64,000 nucleotides of DNA from Glycine soja (Eukaryota > Streptophyta > Magnoliopsida > Fabales > Fabaceae): positions 16,673,535 to 16,737,534 of the forward strand of contig NC_041002.1 of NCBI RefSeq assembly GCF_004193775.1. The letters run 5' to 3'. Below the pieces are notes generated by a model, which did no database searches, was not told where the DNA came from, and worked only from the letters and a program-made list of their open reading frames with translations. Shown here in pieces: positions 20,010 through 30,760 of this stretch. The translations under genes and the position numbers were made by a program. Every line of letters starts with the position of its first letter. Position 1 is the stretch's first letter.

Positions 20010-22985
20010 GTTGGTTCCTAAGTTGTGGTTCTTTCTTGTTGGAGGTTTGAAAACAAAAGGTAAAATAAACTATGGTTGAAAATAGCCAAAATAAACACTA
20101 AAAGAGGTGTGAAAGATAAGGGAAAAAACTAATTGGTAAAATGCAAGCTATCTAGGCGGTTAGACAATGGAAGGTAAAGAAAATAAGCTATGAAAGTAAG
20201 CAAGAAAAGTAAACTAGGTGAATCCTAAGAGTGTTTGGATGACCACATTCAAGGTTCCCAACAAAACACTCACTATCCTAAGGAAAAATTGCCTAAAATT
20301 ATTACACACAAATGGAAATTTGGTAACCTATTGGAGGCTCCCAACCACTTCCAATGAAAGGCCTTTTTGTTACAAAACTTGAAAGCAATGAAGGTAAGTA
20401 AATTGCAAATTAAAAAATTACAAAATGTCCTCAATTTTGGTGGTTGTTCTCTCTTTGGTGATTCACTCAATTTGGAGTACTTCTTAGTCCAATAGCTCTT
20501 AAGGTGCTTGGCCCCTTGCTTCTTGACTCATATTCTTCAAGGGATGACACCAATCTTCCTTTCCAATTCCCTATATGGCAACTCACAAACAAGGAAACAA
20601 AGAGACAAGCAATGACCAAAGACCAAAAAAAATGAAATGAAAGCTAAACCAATGGAGTTTTAACAAGACAATTTTTCAAGGATTATTCAACAATTAAAGC
20701 AATGAAAAGGACATAGAAGCAAGCTAGGACTCAAAGAGAAACTTAGAATGGCTCTAGAGTAGAGTAAAAAAACTATAAAAAAAAAGACTCAACAAACCTG
20801 TAGCTTTGGCACTTGTCTTCACACTAATTTTCAATTGAAATTTCCAATTATAGAATAAATTTTGAGCCAAAACAAGCACACTTCCCTTTCACCTTTTTTT
20901 TTCTGGATACTGATTTTCCTGCCAACTTGTGTGATTTTTCGTATTTTTTTTCCTTTTATCCAAATCACTTGTTTCTTTTTTTCTAAATTTTTTCCAGATG
21001 TCTAGAAAATTCAGTAAAAATTTCAGCTCAAAATTCGAAGTAACCAATTCTCAATAATTTTTACAAGTTTGTATGTCCAAGCTGCCAGCACTAGCGATTT
21101 TTTTTTAAGCATGGTATATTGATTGCCTTGGGCTTACTTTCAACCTTCCTATGTATGTTGAACTCACTAGTATTGTTTACCACAGTTTTAGGAGTTCAAT
21201 ATGTTAGACAAGTGGCCTCAGATATCTTAAGAAGGGGGGGTTGAATTAAGATATTCCAAACTACTTCCCCAATTAAAAATTTATTTCACTTTCTTTTCAA
21301 GTTATAGATTCCCTTAACAATGAACTTCTTAAATATTAATTCAAATAAAACAATTTGAATATGAATGTAAAGCAATAATAAACAAAGGAGATTAAGGGAA
21401 GAGAAAGTGCAAACTCAGATTTATACTGGTTCGGCCACACCCTTGTGCCTACGTCCAGTCCCCAAGCAACCCGCTTGAGAGTTCCACTATCTTGTAAATT
21501 CCTTTTACAAGTTCTAAACACACAAGGACAATCCTTCCTTTGTGTTTAGAATTCCTTTACAACAAGAGACCCACGGTCTCTTAATTCCTTAGAGAATGAG
21601 TAGAAGAAGAAGAATGAATCTCTCTAGAAAGAGATAGATTTTACAGATTGAGCGCTCAAATAATTCCTTAATGAATTGCAATTGAATTGGCCAAGGAATT
21701 CTTAAGAGGATAAAATGAATTTGCTCTCTGAGAGGATAAACACTTTTTGTTCTGAAAAACTCTGTCAAAATCGTGTCTCAAGTCACACATATATAGGCCT
21801 ATGATAGCCATTCAATAACCACATAAAAAGATGTGACTGTTGAGAATGTTTTTTGAAAAACACCTCTGGTAATCGATTACAATAAGTGTGTAATCGATTA
21901 CACTCTTTAAAATTTGAATTAAAACGTTCAGAAACTGCTGGTAATCGATTACCATATATGTGTAATCGATTACACAGTGCAAATTTTGAATTCAAATTTT
22001 AATAGCTGTTGTAAATCAGTTTTGGCCACTGGTAATCGATTACATCCTCTGGTAATCGATTACCAGAGAGTAAATTTGTTGATAAAGACTTTTTTAACTT
22101 AAAATTCTTGGCCAAACCTTTTGTGATTTCAATTGGAATTCCCTTCCTATTTAATATCCTTTCTAAGACTCTATAGACTGTCTTGATTATCCATCTTGAA
22201 TATCTCTAATTGCTTTGTCTTGAGTAAATCTTTGAGAAGCATATGATTCATGTAACCTTTGGCATCATCAAAACATTCAGCTTGATCCTTTGTCTACACA
22301 ATATTCACTTAGGATCAACATTTCAGCCAGCAATTCAATCACCAAAACTCAAATTCACAATAGACACAATCATAAGGAAACCTAAAAGTTCAAGAAAAGG
22401 TTCACAATCAAAGACTCTCTAAGAATTTTGCATGAACATGTTAAGGACTAATTAACATGAAAGATTTGACTCAAATCAAATAATAGGCTAAAAGAATTCC
22501 ATACACTCATGAACAAATGAGTTAGACAAAGAAACAAGAAAATAAAATTCAGCACAACATAAGAAATCTTATGTGACAAGTTTCATGACTAGACATGACT
22601 TCTATGACAAAACTACAATAGGTGAACAAGTCACTCTAGATTTTTGAGGTTTTCTTCTCCTGTAATATTTTTGTAAGAATTTTATGATTTAGGTTTTAGC
22701 CACAAAAAATAACGAGACAAAACTCAAAGGAACCTAAACTCAACACAATTCATGGTTCAAGAACAAGAACAAGAAATTTGAACCATAGAAAATCAAATCT
22801 AGCTTCTATAGCAAGTTTAATCGGTGGAAACTCTAAAGAATCATGTTAAAAACATTTAGCACAAGACATGTGAGGAGATACATGGAGAAAAAATGAAGAA
22901 ACAACAATGGAAGAGAAGGTAAAGAAAAAAATTAATGGAGGTTTAAGGAGCACCTACTTGAAGCTCTTGTGCTCTGATTACCACT
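20010..22985 (-). other. Long 5' leader of the non-autonomous element
   Basis: Almost 3 kb between the primer-binding site (just below 22986) and the ORF start, of which 1.1 kb is the later solo LTR insertion. No coding region is seen. Such leaders normally hold packaging and dimerisation signals, but I cannot point to one. Confidence 0.6.
21202..22298. mobile_element. Copia-type solo LTR, TSD CAATA
   Basis: The segment starts TGTTAGACA and ends TGTCTACA, flanked by CAATA at 21197-21201 and again at 22299-22303. It contains several copies of TGGTAATCGATTACCA and TGTAATCGATTACA and the block GGTTCGGCCACACCC common in soybean copia LTRs. No internal region is present, so it is a solo LTR inserted into the gypsy-like leader. 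Confidence 0.8.
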
Positions 22986-23838
22986 TGATGGAAGCTTGCT
23001 TGTGGGGCTTCTATGGAGGCTGGATCTTTGAGCTTAAATGGGGTCCTTTAATGGTGATTTTCCACCATGGAGATGCAGCGGAAGACAAAGGAAAAGAGGT
23101 TAGAGGAGGCGCCATCCATTAAGGAATAAGCCATGGAAGAAGGAGCTTCACCACCAAGATGAGCCTTGGATAAGAAGCTTGGAGAGGATGCTTCAATGGA
23201 GGAAAAGAAAGAGGGAGAGAAAGAGAGAGGGGGGAGCACGAAATTGAAGGAAGAAAAAGGGAGAGAAGTTGAACTTTGAGTTGTGTCTCACAAGACTCTC
23301 ATTCATCAAAGTTACAACAAGTGTTACACATGTTTCTATTTATAGACTAGGTAGCTTCCTTGAGAAGCTTTCTTGAGAAAATTTCCTTGAGAAGCTTCTT
23401 TGAGAAAACTTCCTTGAGAGGCTAGAGCTTAGCTACACACACCCATCTAATAACTAAGCTCACCTCCTTGAGAAGCTTCCTTGAGAAGATTCCTAAAGAA
23501 GCTAGAGCTTAGCTACACACACCCCCTATAATAGCTAAGCTCACCCCCATGCCAAAATACATGAAAATATAAAAAAAAAAGTCCTTATTACAAAGACTAC
23601 TCAAAATGCCCTGAAATACAAGGCTAAAACCCCATACTACTAGAATGGCCAAAATACAAGGCCCAAAAGAAGGAAAAACCAATTCTAACATTTACAAAGA
23701 AGAATGGATCCAACCTTGACCCATGGGCTCAAAAATCTACCCTAAGGTTCACGAGAACCCTAGGGCCTTCTTTAGTAGCTCTAACCTAAGCCTCTTGGAG
23801 TCTTCTATCCAATACCCTTGGGGGGTAGGATTGCATCA
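22986..23838 (-). repeat. 5' LTR of the non-autonomous gypsy-like element
   Basis: 853 bases against 855 for the 3' LTR, with about a dozen substitutions or single-base indels between them by eye. The likely promoter TATA box on the minus strand lies near 23336-23349. Confidence 0.9.
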
Positions 23839-23960
23839 CTAACAGTCACCAATGATGTTTTATGGTAGTGAATGTTGGGCTGTGAAATTCAAACAAGAAC
23901 CAAAAATATTGTATCAGAGATTGAAATGCTAAGGGGGATGATTGTACATCTAAGAAAAGA
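23839..23960 (+). pseudogene. Second LINE-type RT 3' fragment, right part
   Basis: Begins with the target duplication CTAAC and continues the fragment broken at 16785: the SECWAVKFKQE block follows the expected order of LINE RT 3' ends. Frames are broken. Confidence 0.65.
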
Positions 23961-25290
23961 TAAGAATTGGATCATAAATCTTTGGAAGCAGTGTTATCAA
24001 TGGAGGATGGTGGAATATGGTAGAAGGCCAAAATTCCACCATATAAACACATCATTGTGACCAATGGCACAGTGCTAGAGTAGGCCTTCCTTCACTAATT
24101 TATATGGCAGTTGCCAAAAATCTGCCATGCTATTCTGACAAGGCGCTGCCATTTAATAAAACTGTTTGGAAGGAAGTTCAAGTAGCACCTACTAAGGAGG
24201 AGATGATGAGATGTTGTCTAAAATCTAAATAGAAAAAGACAAATACAAGTTCCAGTGACAAAAACATAAATCTAATGGAATATATTTCAACTAAAAATGG
24301 CAGATGTAAAAACACAAGGAGAAACCATTATAAGCTGAAATGTAAAAACACAAATCAAATAGCATATTCCGCTTACAACCAATCTCTTCCATCAAGCAAT
24401 CAATATGAGATACCAAAGTATTTTGCCAAACATGCCAGTTAAAATTGATTTATGTGGGAGACTGCATTACCAAACAACATAAACAACACAAGGATAAATG
24501 TAAAAATTGACTTCATGAGCATAAAATTTACATAACCTAACATCATATCTTGTAAGAACATATACCTAAAATTTAAATAACCTAAAATTTACATAGTTAA
24601 TGGAATATTCTGAGTGGTGATTATCTTGTAACTTCACAACCTGAGACAGAAAACTCCCTTGTCAACAAAGCAGTTTCTATTAGGGCAGGGGTGCCACTAC
24701 TTGGTGTTGCCCTTGTTGACCGATAAGAAGTGAGTGGAAGGAATACTAGGCATTATTGAGACAAGGTCAATAATGCCATTCACCTGAGTCAAGACTCAAG
24801 ATTCCTTAACGATAAGTACATAGCATGATGCCATTCATCCATGTATTAAAGTTCAATAATTGACCTTGGTAGTGCACATGGCAAGGACAAGGGGAACAAT
24901 CCACAGCAAATGGTGCCATTTTTCTTAAATAGAAAAATAGGCACTGAAGAAAAAGTCTGGCATATATAATATGATAGTGTTTTTCTGCCTGAGTGAGGCC
25001 AAACCATAACTCAAACTTCTAGAGGGAAATGACCCCAACAGTGTGTCATTCATCATGTGCAAGGACAATTGCACCAGACAATTTTGACTGTGCAAATAAT
25101 GGAGGAGTTGCACCCTTGGTGGGTCTATATTTGAAACTAGTACCTTTCTTAATATTGAGCCATGGATTTTGTCCCCTAATAAAACTTTTCTTTTGGTATT
25201 TGATTACCAACGGTGAAATTGGTCATCAGGATCTGACAGTGGACACATAGGGACTGTAATAGTTGGCTCGTGCATGTTGTAGGTTTAATT
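23961..25290. other. CACTA interior without recognised gene
   Basis: AT-rich sequence between the LINE fragment and the Dabb gene. I see no convincing coding exon; short frames here are chance. The last few hundred bases are the probable upstream region of the Dabb gene. Confidence 0.4.
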
Positions 25291-25291
25291 T

Positions 25292-25302
25292 TATGCATAT
25301 AT
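25292..25302 (+). promoter_or_regulatory. Candidate TATA box of the Dabb gene
   Basis: The sequence GCATATATATT lies about 75 bases before the start codon at 25373, a normal plant spacing. It implies that the captured copy brought its own core promoter. Confidence 0.5.
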
Positions 25303-25372
25303 ATTTGCCTACTAGGGACTGCTTTTGGTTCACAGTAAGAGTTTGTAATATTATTGTATTGTAGTAGTAGCC

Positions 25373-26048
25373 ATGGGGACTTTCAATCACTATGTGATTG
25401 TTAAGTTCAAGGATGGTGCGGTTGTTGATGAACTCATTCAAGGGTTGGAGAAGATGGTCTCTAGGATTGACCATGTCAAGTCCTTTGAATGGTATAAAAC
25501 TATATATCATCAGTTTACTTTGGTTCAAGATAGTTATGATTCTTATTTCCATTAACACATACTTTTATGCATTTATCTTATGGGTGAATGGTTCTGTGTG
25601 ATCCATATAGCCTACATCACCTGGTCAAATAAGGCTTTGTTGTTGTTTTTGTTGTAGTAGTATCTAACTGGTCAATGGCCACCTTCTAGATTTAGTATAT
25701 AATTAAAAAGCACAACCAAATAAAGGCTGTATAATCTTTCAACTTTTAGACTATTTTGGGTATCTATAGAATTTCCAGTAATTTTATTTAGCTTTTTAGC
25801 AATTAGTACACACAATTTTGATGTACTTAACTATATATTTGTATGGCAGGGGAAAAGACATTGAAAGTCATGATATGCTAAGACAAGGTTTCATTCATGT
25901 TTTCTTGATGGCATTCAATGGGAAGGAGGAGTTCAATGCATTTCAGACTCACCCGAATCACCTTGAGTTTACCGAAGTATTTTCACCTGCTATTGAGAAG
26001 ATTGTGGTGTTGGATTTCCCATCTAACCTTGTCAAAGCACCAGCATGA
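25373..26048 (+). CDS. Stress-response A/B barrel (Dabb) domain protein, two exons, inside the CACTA element
   Basis: Exon 1 is 25373-25491 and exon 2 is 25850-26048, with a GT donor at 25492 and an AG acceptor at 25848-25849. The joined frame gives 105 residues, close to the usual 105-110 of plant heat-stable HS1-like proteins. The start MGTFNHYVIVKFKDG and the block GFIHVFLMAFNGKEEFNAFQ followed by HPNHLEF are the hallmarks of the dimeric alpha-beta barrel family. The C-terminus is VLDFPSNLVKAPA. The ATG has a good context (GCCATGG). No stop or frameshift is visible, and a TATA box and AATAAA flank it. Family members are small, often pathogen- or stress-associated cytosolic proteins of uncertain biochemical role. 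It lies between the CACTA ends, so it is either a captured complete gene or a captured copy still intact by chance. Confidence 0.8.
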
Positions 26049-26067
26049 TCCTCAACTTATTCAAGCA

Positions 26068-26073
26068 AATAAA
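26068..26073 (+). terminator. Candidate polyadenylation signal of the Dabb gene
   Basis: AATAAA, 20 bases after the stop codon. Confidence 0.5.
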
Positions 26074-26631
26074 ATTTTCCATCTTTAAAGTGCATGCATG
26101 TGTGTGCATCTGCTATTTGCAGTCTGTTATGGTTGTTCCTAGCTACTTCCTACAACCTCTTATGCAACTTCAACTTGATAAATAAGCTCTTTTTTTCCTA
26201 ATTAATGGAAAGTTCTAGCATTGGGATTTGTTAATACTAATTCTCTAATTTCTCTCCATGTTTCTACTACCATATGATATGTTCCAACACATTTTATAGG
26301 TCTCCAATCTCCATATCACACACACACACAAGTAACAAAAGATGAAAACAAGCACTCTTCTACTCTGATGAATGTGAACAACAAAAGGTATTTGGTTATA
26401 GAGGAGGGATTGTCAGTATCAATACAGAGTTTGAATATATCATCACATTCATGGATAGGAGAGTTAAAAATTAAAACTAATGGTTTAAAGCATCAAAATA
26501 ACTAATATCAATGCAGTTTTCATAAAACTCGAGTCTTCATAGATATATAATGACAAGAAAATATTATTACCATTTACCAGACCAGAAATCACACATTTCT
26601 GCTCTAAAATAAGTTTCCGAAGTGAGCATAC

Positions 26632-26721
26632 CTTTGCTACTGTCTCTCCTAGAATTCCTGAAATTGCAAAGTGGTTTTGAATCACACGAAAAGAAGGATC
26701 CTTTAGTCCTCTTGCTACAGC
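26632..26721 (-). pseudogene. Captured exon of an unidentified gene
   Basis: On the minus strand, ninety bases are bounded by an acceptor (TTCAAACAG) and a donor (GTATGC) and encode 30 residues beginning AVARGLKDPSFRVIQNHFAI and ending GETVAK. Splice edges and frame fit a real internal exon. I do not recognise the family. It is another likely capture by the CACTA element. Confidence 0.5.
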
Positions 26722-27041
26722 CTGTTTGAATGCCAAACACAGAAAATTATACAATCATATATAAATCCACTATTAAGCCATCCATGTCACATTTATCCGA
26801 AGTTAATACTAGGAAAAAGGTTGCATAATGATGTCAAGCAATTGTAAGGAAGTGATAGGGAAAGCAATAAAGAGAGGTCTATATATCATTCACTAAGACT
26901 ATTTAGGTGGACTAAACTACTCACAGAGAAACCTAACTGAACAACATTCCCAACCACGTACCTCAACGGAATGTATCTTCGAGTAAGTGATGAAGAGGAT
27001 GCTTAGAAGTGTTTTCAAAAGTCCAAGATGCTGACAATCTG

Positions 27042-27071
<30 letters not shown>
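27042..27071. repeat. Poly-A run of 30
   Basis: An uninterrupted A run in the CACTA right part. It could mark the tail of a captured retrotransposed sequence or be a slippage-prone homopolymer. Confidence 0.8.
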
Positions 27072-27072
<1 letters not shown>

Positions 27073-27334
27073 CAGCCACATACCTCAACGAAAGTATAAG
27101 GAATGCTCAGAATTAGAAAAGATTAAGCAACCATGTACTTGAATCTCGTGGCAGTAATGATGAACCCCAACTCGCAGACGAGGAGACACCAAACGACCTG
27201 GGGTGATGAGGAGACAACGGTGACGGGTTGCAAAATGCACTGTTGTGGAGGAGGGAGAAAGTGGTGAGGGAGAAAGGGTTTGCAAAACTGAATGCACAAA
27301 GGGAAAAGAATTTCGTGTTTTAATTTATGAATAA

Positions 27335-27705
27335 CACAACATCGGTTTTCTTGAAAAAACCGATGTTAACGTTATAAACTTAACATCGATTTTCATGAAA
27401 CCGATGTTAACAAATTAATGTTAACATTGGGTTTTTTCAAGAAAACTGTTGTTAACATCAACTAGTTAACATCGATTTTTTCAAAACCAATGTCAATTAA
27501 CTGAATTTATTACCATCATGCTCTTGTTAACACCGGTTTTTTGAAAAACTGATGTTAACCTATTGTGTTAACATCGGTTTTTCAAAAATCCGATGTTAAT
27601 AAAATCTCATTATTTACCATTTTGCCACCGCATTTTTGTTAAACATCGGTTTTATCAAAAACCGATGTTAACTTAGCGATGTTGAAAGTATTTTTTCTAG
27701 TAGTG
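27335..27705 (-). repeat. CACTA right terminal and subterminal repeat region
   Basis: About ten copies of the same AACATCGG(T)TTTT / AAAACCGATGTTAAC motifs as the left end, mostly as short inverted pairs, ending in TTTTTTCTAGTAGTG. Confidence 0.8.
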
Positions 27706-27984
27706 GTTGGCACAATCAGGGGGATCAAAGTACTACTTATTTTCACAAAATTTCAGTTTTGCGTAAAAGGTAGATGTTTTCCTTGACAAATCCAAAGACA
27801 TGGAACATAAGGTCTTATCTTCTTTTTCTCAGATTTATGCATCTGATAATTGTTGTTTGCCCAAGGATCTTATTTAAAAAATGATTCCATCTCTAATCAC
27901 TGGTGAAGACAATGCTTTACTAACCAATTTGCGTACTCTTTTAGAGTGAAGAATGTGGTTTTTGATATGAATGACAATGGAGCA
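27706..27984 (+). pseudogene. LINE ORF2, part 2 of 3
   Basis: After the 3-bp CACTA target site the LINE resumes with WHNQGDQSTTYFHK, and later the IPSLITGEDNALLTNL block that precedes the RT core. It stops at GGAGCA (27979-27984), where the solo LTR begins. Confidence 0.8.
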
Positions 27985-30760
27985 TGTAATATCCTAAATT
28001 ACTATTATGGAATTACTATTTATTTTTATTATCTACGAATATTATTTAAAACTTGATTATAAAATAACCCTTAATATGTGAGGATATTTGTTCTCTTTTT
28101 ACTTTAAAACATCATTGCTCTTAACTTTAGAAAAGAACCATCCTCATTAATTTATCATCATTTTGAAAGCACCTTTTTTGCAAAATATCCTCTTAGTAAA
28201 ACAATTTAGTTCATAAAGCATTAGGTATACAATGAATTATTAAGACACTTTAAAGCTCTATTATTAAAAAATCCTCAATTCTACCTTGGAAAAATTTTAT
28301 TACACCAAAAAGAATATACTCTTAAATCATGGAAATCAATAATTATACATTTCATGAGTCACATATAGAGAAACAATACATCATAATAATGAAACCCTGG
28401 TCTATCCCCCTTTTTCATACAAGGGAAAAGTTAGAACTCAGAGCAATGACTCAATCTATAACAATGAAATAAAACCTATCCCGACTGAAAACACGAGACA
28501 TCCTACGGGAGATTCTCTTTTTTACATGTCATGACCTTTGCACCACTACATTTGTTGTAGTTCTTTCACACCATCTCTAACACTTGCACCAGGTCATCCT
28601 TCAATCTCTGAAAAATGGTAAAACACAGGAGTGAGTATTCGTTCCCTCGAAAGCCACAAACAACGAACATCAAGGTCCTACGCGCAACTTATGCAACCAT
28701 TATGTGTGATTCACTAGCAAACACTACTCATGGTATCCTAGTTTGCATATCTATATAAGACATTATAACATCTTCGGTCTATACTTCCATTAAGCCCCAC
28801 TGGCATTGATGGTCTTATGCAAACATTGCCATTAAGCCTCCCAGTGATATGGCATGGCGCTCTCAGCAACCATGGTTATGGTTATGTTCTAGTTAGGAAT
28901 GTCAAGTGAGGCCTGTGAGACCCCTAAACTAACTAAAAATACCCTTAGTCAAGTTATCACAACTCAATATTCCTTTAGGATCCTTTGAAATGTTTACCCC
29001 ATTCCCCAGTGTACCTACTACGTGTCATCAACCTCTTTTCTAATAATTTATCACTCATCCTTCTTAATGAGAGTTGCACTAGTACACGTGAATAGACATT
29101 AGAGGACACTTTCTCACTTAGTATGGGGTCACACCCCAACCCCTGTCATAATCATCTCTCTAACTCTAACACACCTTCGCCTCCCGCATATTTATCCATT
29201 ATTTTCCTTTTCCTCGTGATGCATACCGATCCACATAGAGCTCCCGACCATGTAGCCTCCTTCGTTAAGCGCACACAAATAAAAGAGAAAAGGGATTAAC
29301 CCTCATCGCTCTGTAGGTTCACCATCATTATGGCCCCTCAAGTGGATAATTCCACTTCACACAAAAGTACATGGCATTACACACTACATCATTCACATCA
29401 ATCATACTCTACAAATAATCATACATTTTTCAGAGGGTCAAACACCCCCGAACTCAATCCTAAATAATGACAATCAACAATAATATATTAAAAATAAAGT
29501 TCACAATCATAATCATGCAATATTTAATGCCGAGTGGTCATACTCACTTGGTCTTACCATACAAACATAACAAATTAATAATTTTTGCATCCTGACTCAT
29601 TAATTTAGTCCCTAAAACTTAAAATAGCATTTCCAAATGAAGTACAAATACAAATGAAATGATTTATATATGGATTCCTAGGTTTTAGGACCCAATGAGT
29701 CAATTTTCAAATCAGAATTGGCAAATAACATTCGTACAAGTCCCAACAACCACTTCACACAATACAAAAATTCACTTAAACATATCAATAAACTCAAAAA
29801 TAGAAGCTTGGCTTCATTCATGCACACAATAGGTTCTAAAAGCTAAGAGAACTCCTCCCTTACCTCTTGAATTGCTAGAAAGTTCACAACCAAAACAAGG
29901 AGAAGAAGATAGGGGCCTTGAAACAACTCTTTAACACAGAAGCATGGAAAAGATAAGGAAAGAGTGAGTTGTCTAGCCTTAGAATGAGAAGAGGCAGAAG
30001 AAACCATGGAAAAGGGAGTAGCTTCTTACCTAGAGCCCTAAACCTTCAAGCTCAACCCACCATACAACACCAACACAAGCCACCAAGCAAGGATGAAGAA
30101 TGAAGAGACTCTTCCACCTCTCCCAATTTCGGTAGAAACAACAAGGGAAATGGAAATATCTTCTTCTCCTTTTATAGAGCACCTCAAGACCTAGAAGAGG
30201 GCCCATATACTAGGTGCTATATTAAGGTTAGCTTAAAGAAATGATTAGATCCTTAATCTCTAGGTTTAGTTCATTTATAGGTTCTAAAAATCATGTAGTG
30301 TCTAAAACTTCTAATAGGGTCAATAACTAACTTAATTAAGCTTAATTAATCTAATTAAAATTAGTGAAACTTAATCCTTCTTACTATTCATTAACTAAAC
30401 TAATTATTTTTCATGTCTAGACACATTAATACCTTAAACCCTCTTTAATTAGTCTAATCCTTTATTTTTAGCCTAAAAGGGCTTTTATTTACTAAAATGT
30501 CATTCATGAGTTTACTATATCTCTTCCCTTGACTTTCATTGCTTGCAGTTGACTTTTGTTAACTAGCAATATGACCAAGGTTTTTTTTTAAGCCTAAACC
30601 ACATTTTTTAAGGCTTATAACTTAAAATCTAGAGCACCTTAAACTCTCTCACTTTTGTTGAATTTTTCCCTATTTTAAATGCTACAACTACACTATAGCT
30701 CAACACAACCAAATACTATTTTTCCTATTAACTCCCCAACCGAAAATTTGGGATGTTATA
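27985..30760. mobile_element. Solo LTR, 2.78 kb, TSD GAGCA/GAGAA
   Basis: Starts TGTAATATCC and ends GGATGTTATA, degraded forms of the TGTAACATCC...GGATGTTACA ends of gypsy LTRs. Flanks are GAGCA (27980-27984) and GAGAA (30761-30765), a target duplication with one change. The interrupted LINE continues on the far side. No internal coding is seen in the whole segment, so it is a solo LTR. Parts resemble 51846-52560 (for example the CCTCAAGTGGATAA and GAGGGTCAAACACCCCC blocks), showing a second family member here. Confidence 0.75.

Larger units (their letters stand above)
17484..23838 (-). mobile_element. Non-autonomous Ty3/gypsy-like LTR retrotransposon, 6.36 kb, TSD CTAAC
   Basis: LTRs are 17484-18338 (3' LTR) and 22986-23838 (5' LTR), each starting TGATGCAATCC and ending CTTCCATCA on the minus strand. 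Target duplication CTAAC lies at 17479-17483 and 23839-23843. The primer site after the 5' LTR is TGGTAATCAGAGC, one base longer than the usual initiator-Met site. The polypurine tract GGTGGAGGGGA ends just before the 3' LTR. I count roughly a dozen differences between the LTRs, so insertion is fairly recent. The only long ORF lacks protease, an active RT, RNase H and integrase. The 3' LTR is partly duplicated (16786-17352), and a solo LTR sits in the leader. Confidence 0.9.
9062..27705. mobile_element. 18.6 kb CACTA (En/Spm-type) transposon carrying captured gene sequences
   Basis: The left end reads CATTACTAGAAAA and the right end, on the minus strand, CACTACTAGAAAAA: terminal inverted repeats with one mismatch near the tip. 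Both ends have hundreds of bases of short inverted subterminal motifs (AACATCGGTTTT and AAAACCGATGTT). The flanks are CTT (9059-9061) and GTT (27706-27708), a 3-bp target duplication with one change. Removing the element and one flank copy restores the reading order of the interrupted LINE, which fixes both ends. Inside lie defective TNPA-like and TNP2-like genes, a Ulp1-like protease region, fragments of host genes, a complete-looking Dabb gene, and later LTR retrotransposon insertions. TNP2 lacks its catalytic part, so the element would need help from elsewhere to move. Confidence 0.85.

Noticed and set aside
9062..27705. Two separate small CACTA-derived elements at the two ends instead of one large one
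   Set aside because: The interrupted LINE resumes its reading order exactly across both ends with a 3-bp target duplication, which fits a single insertion.
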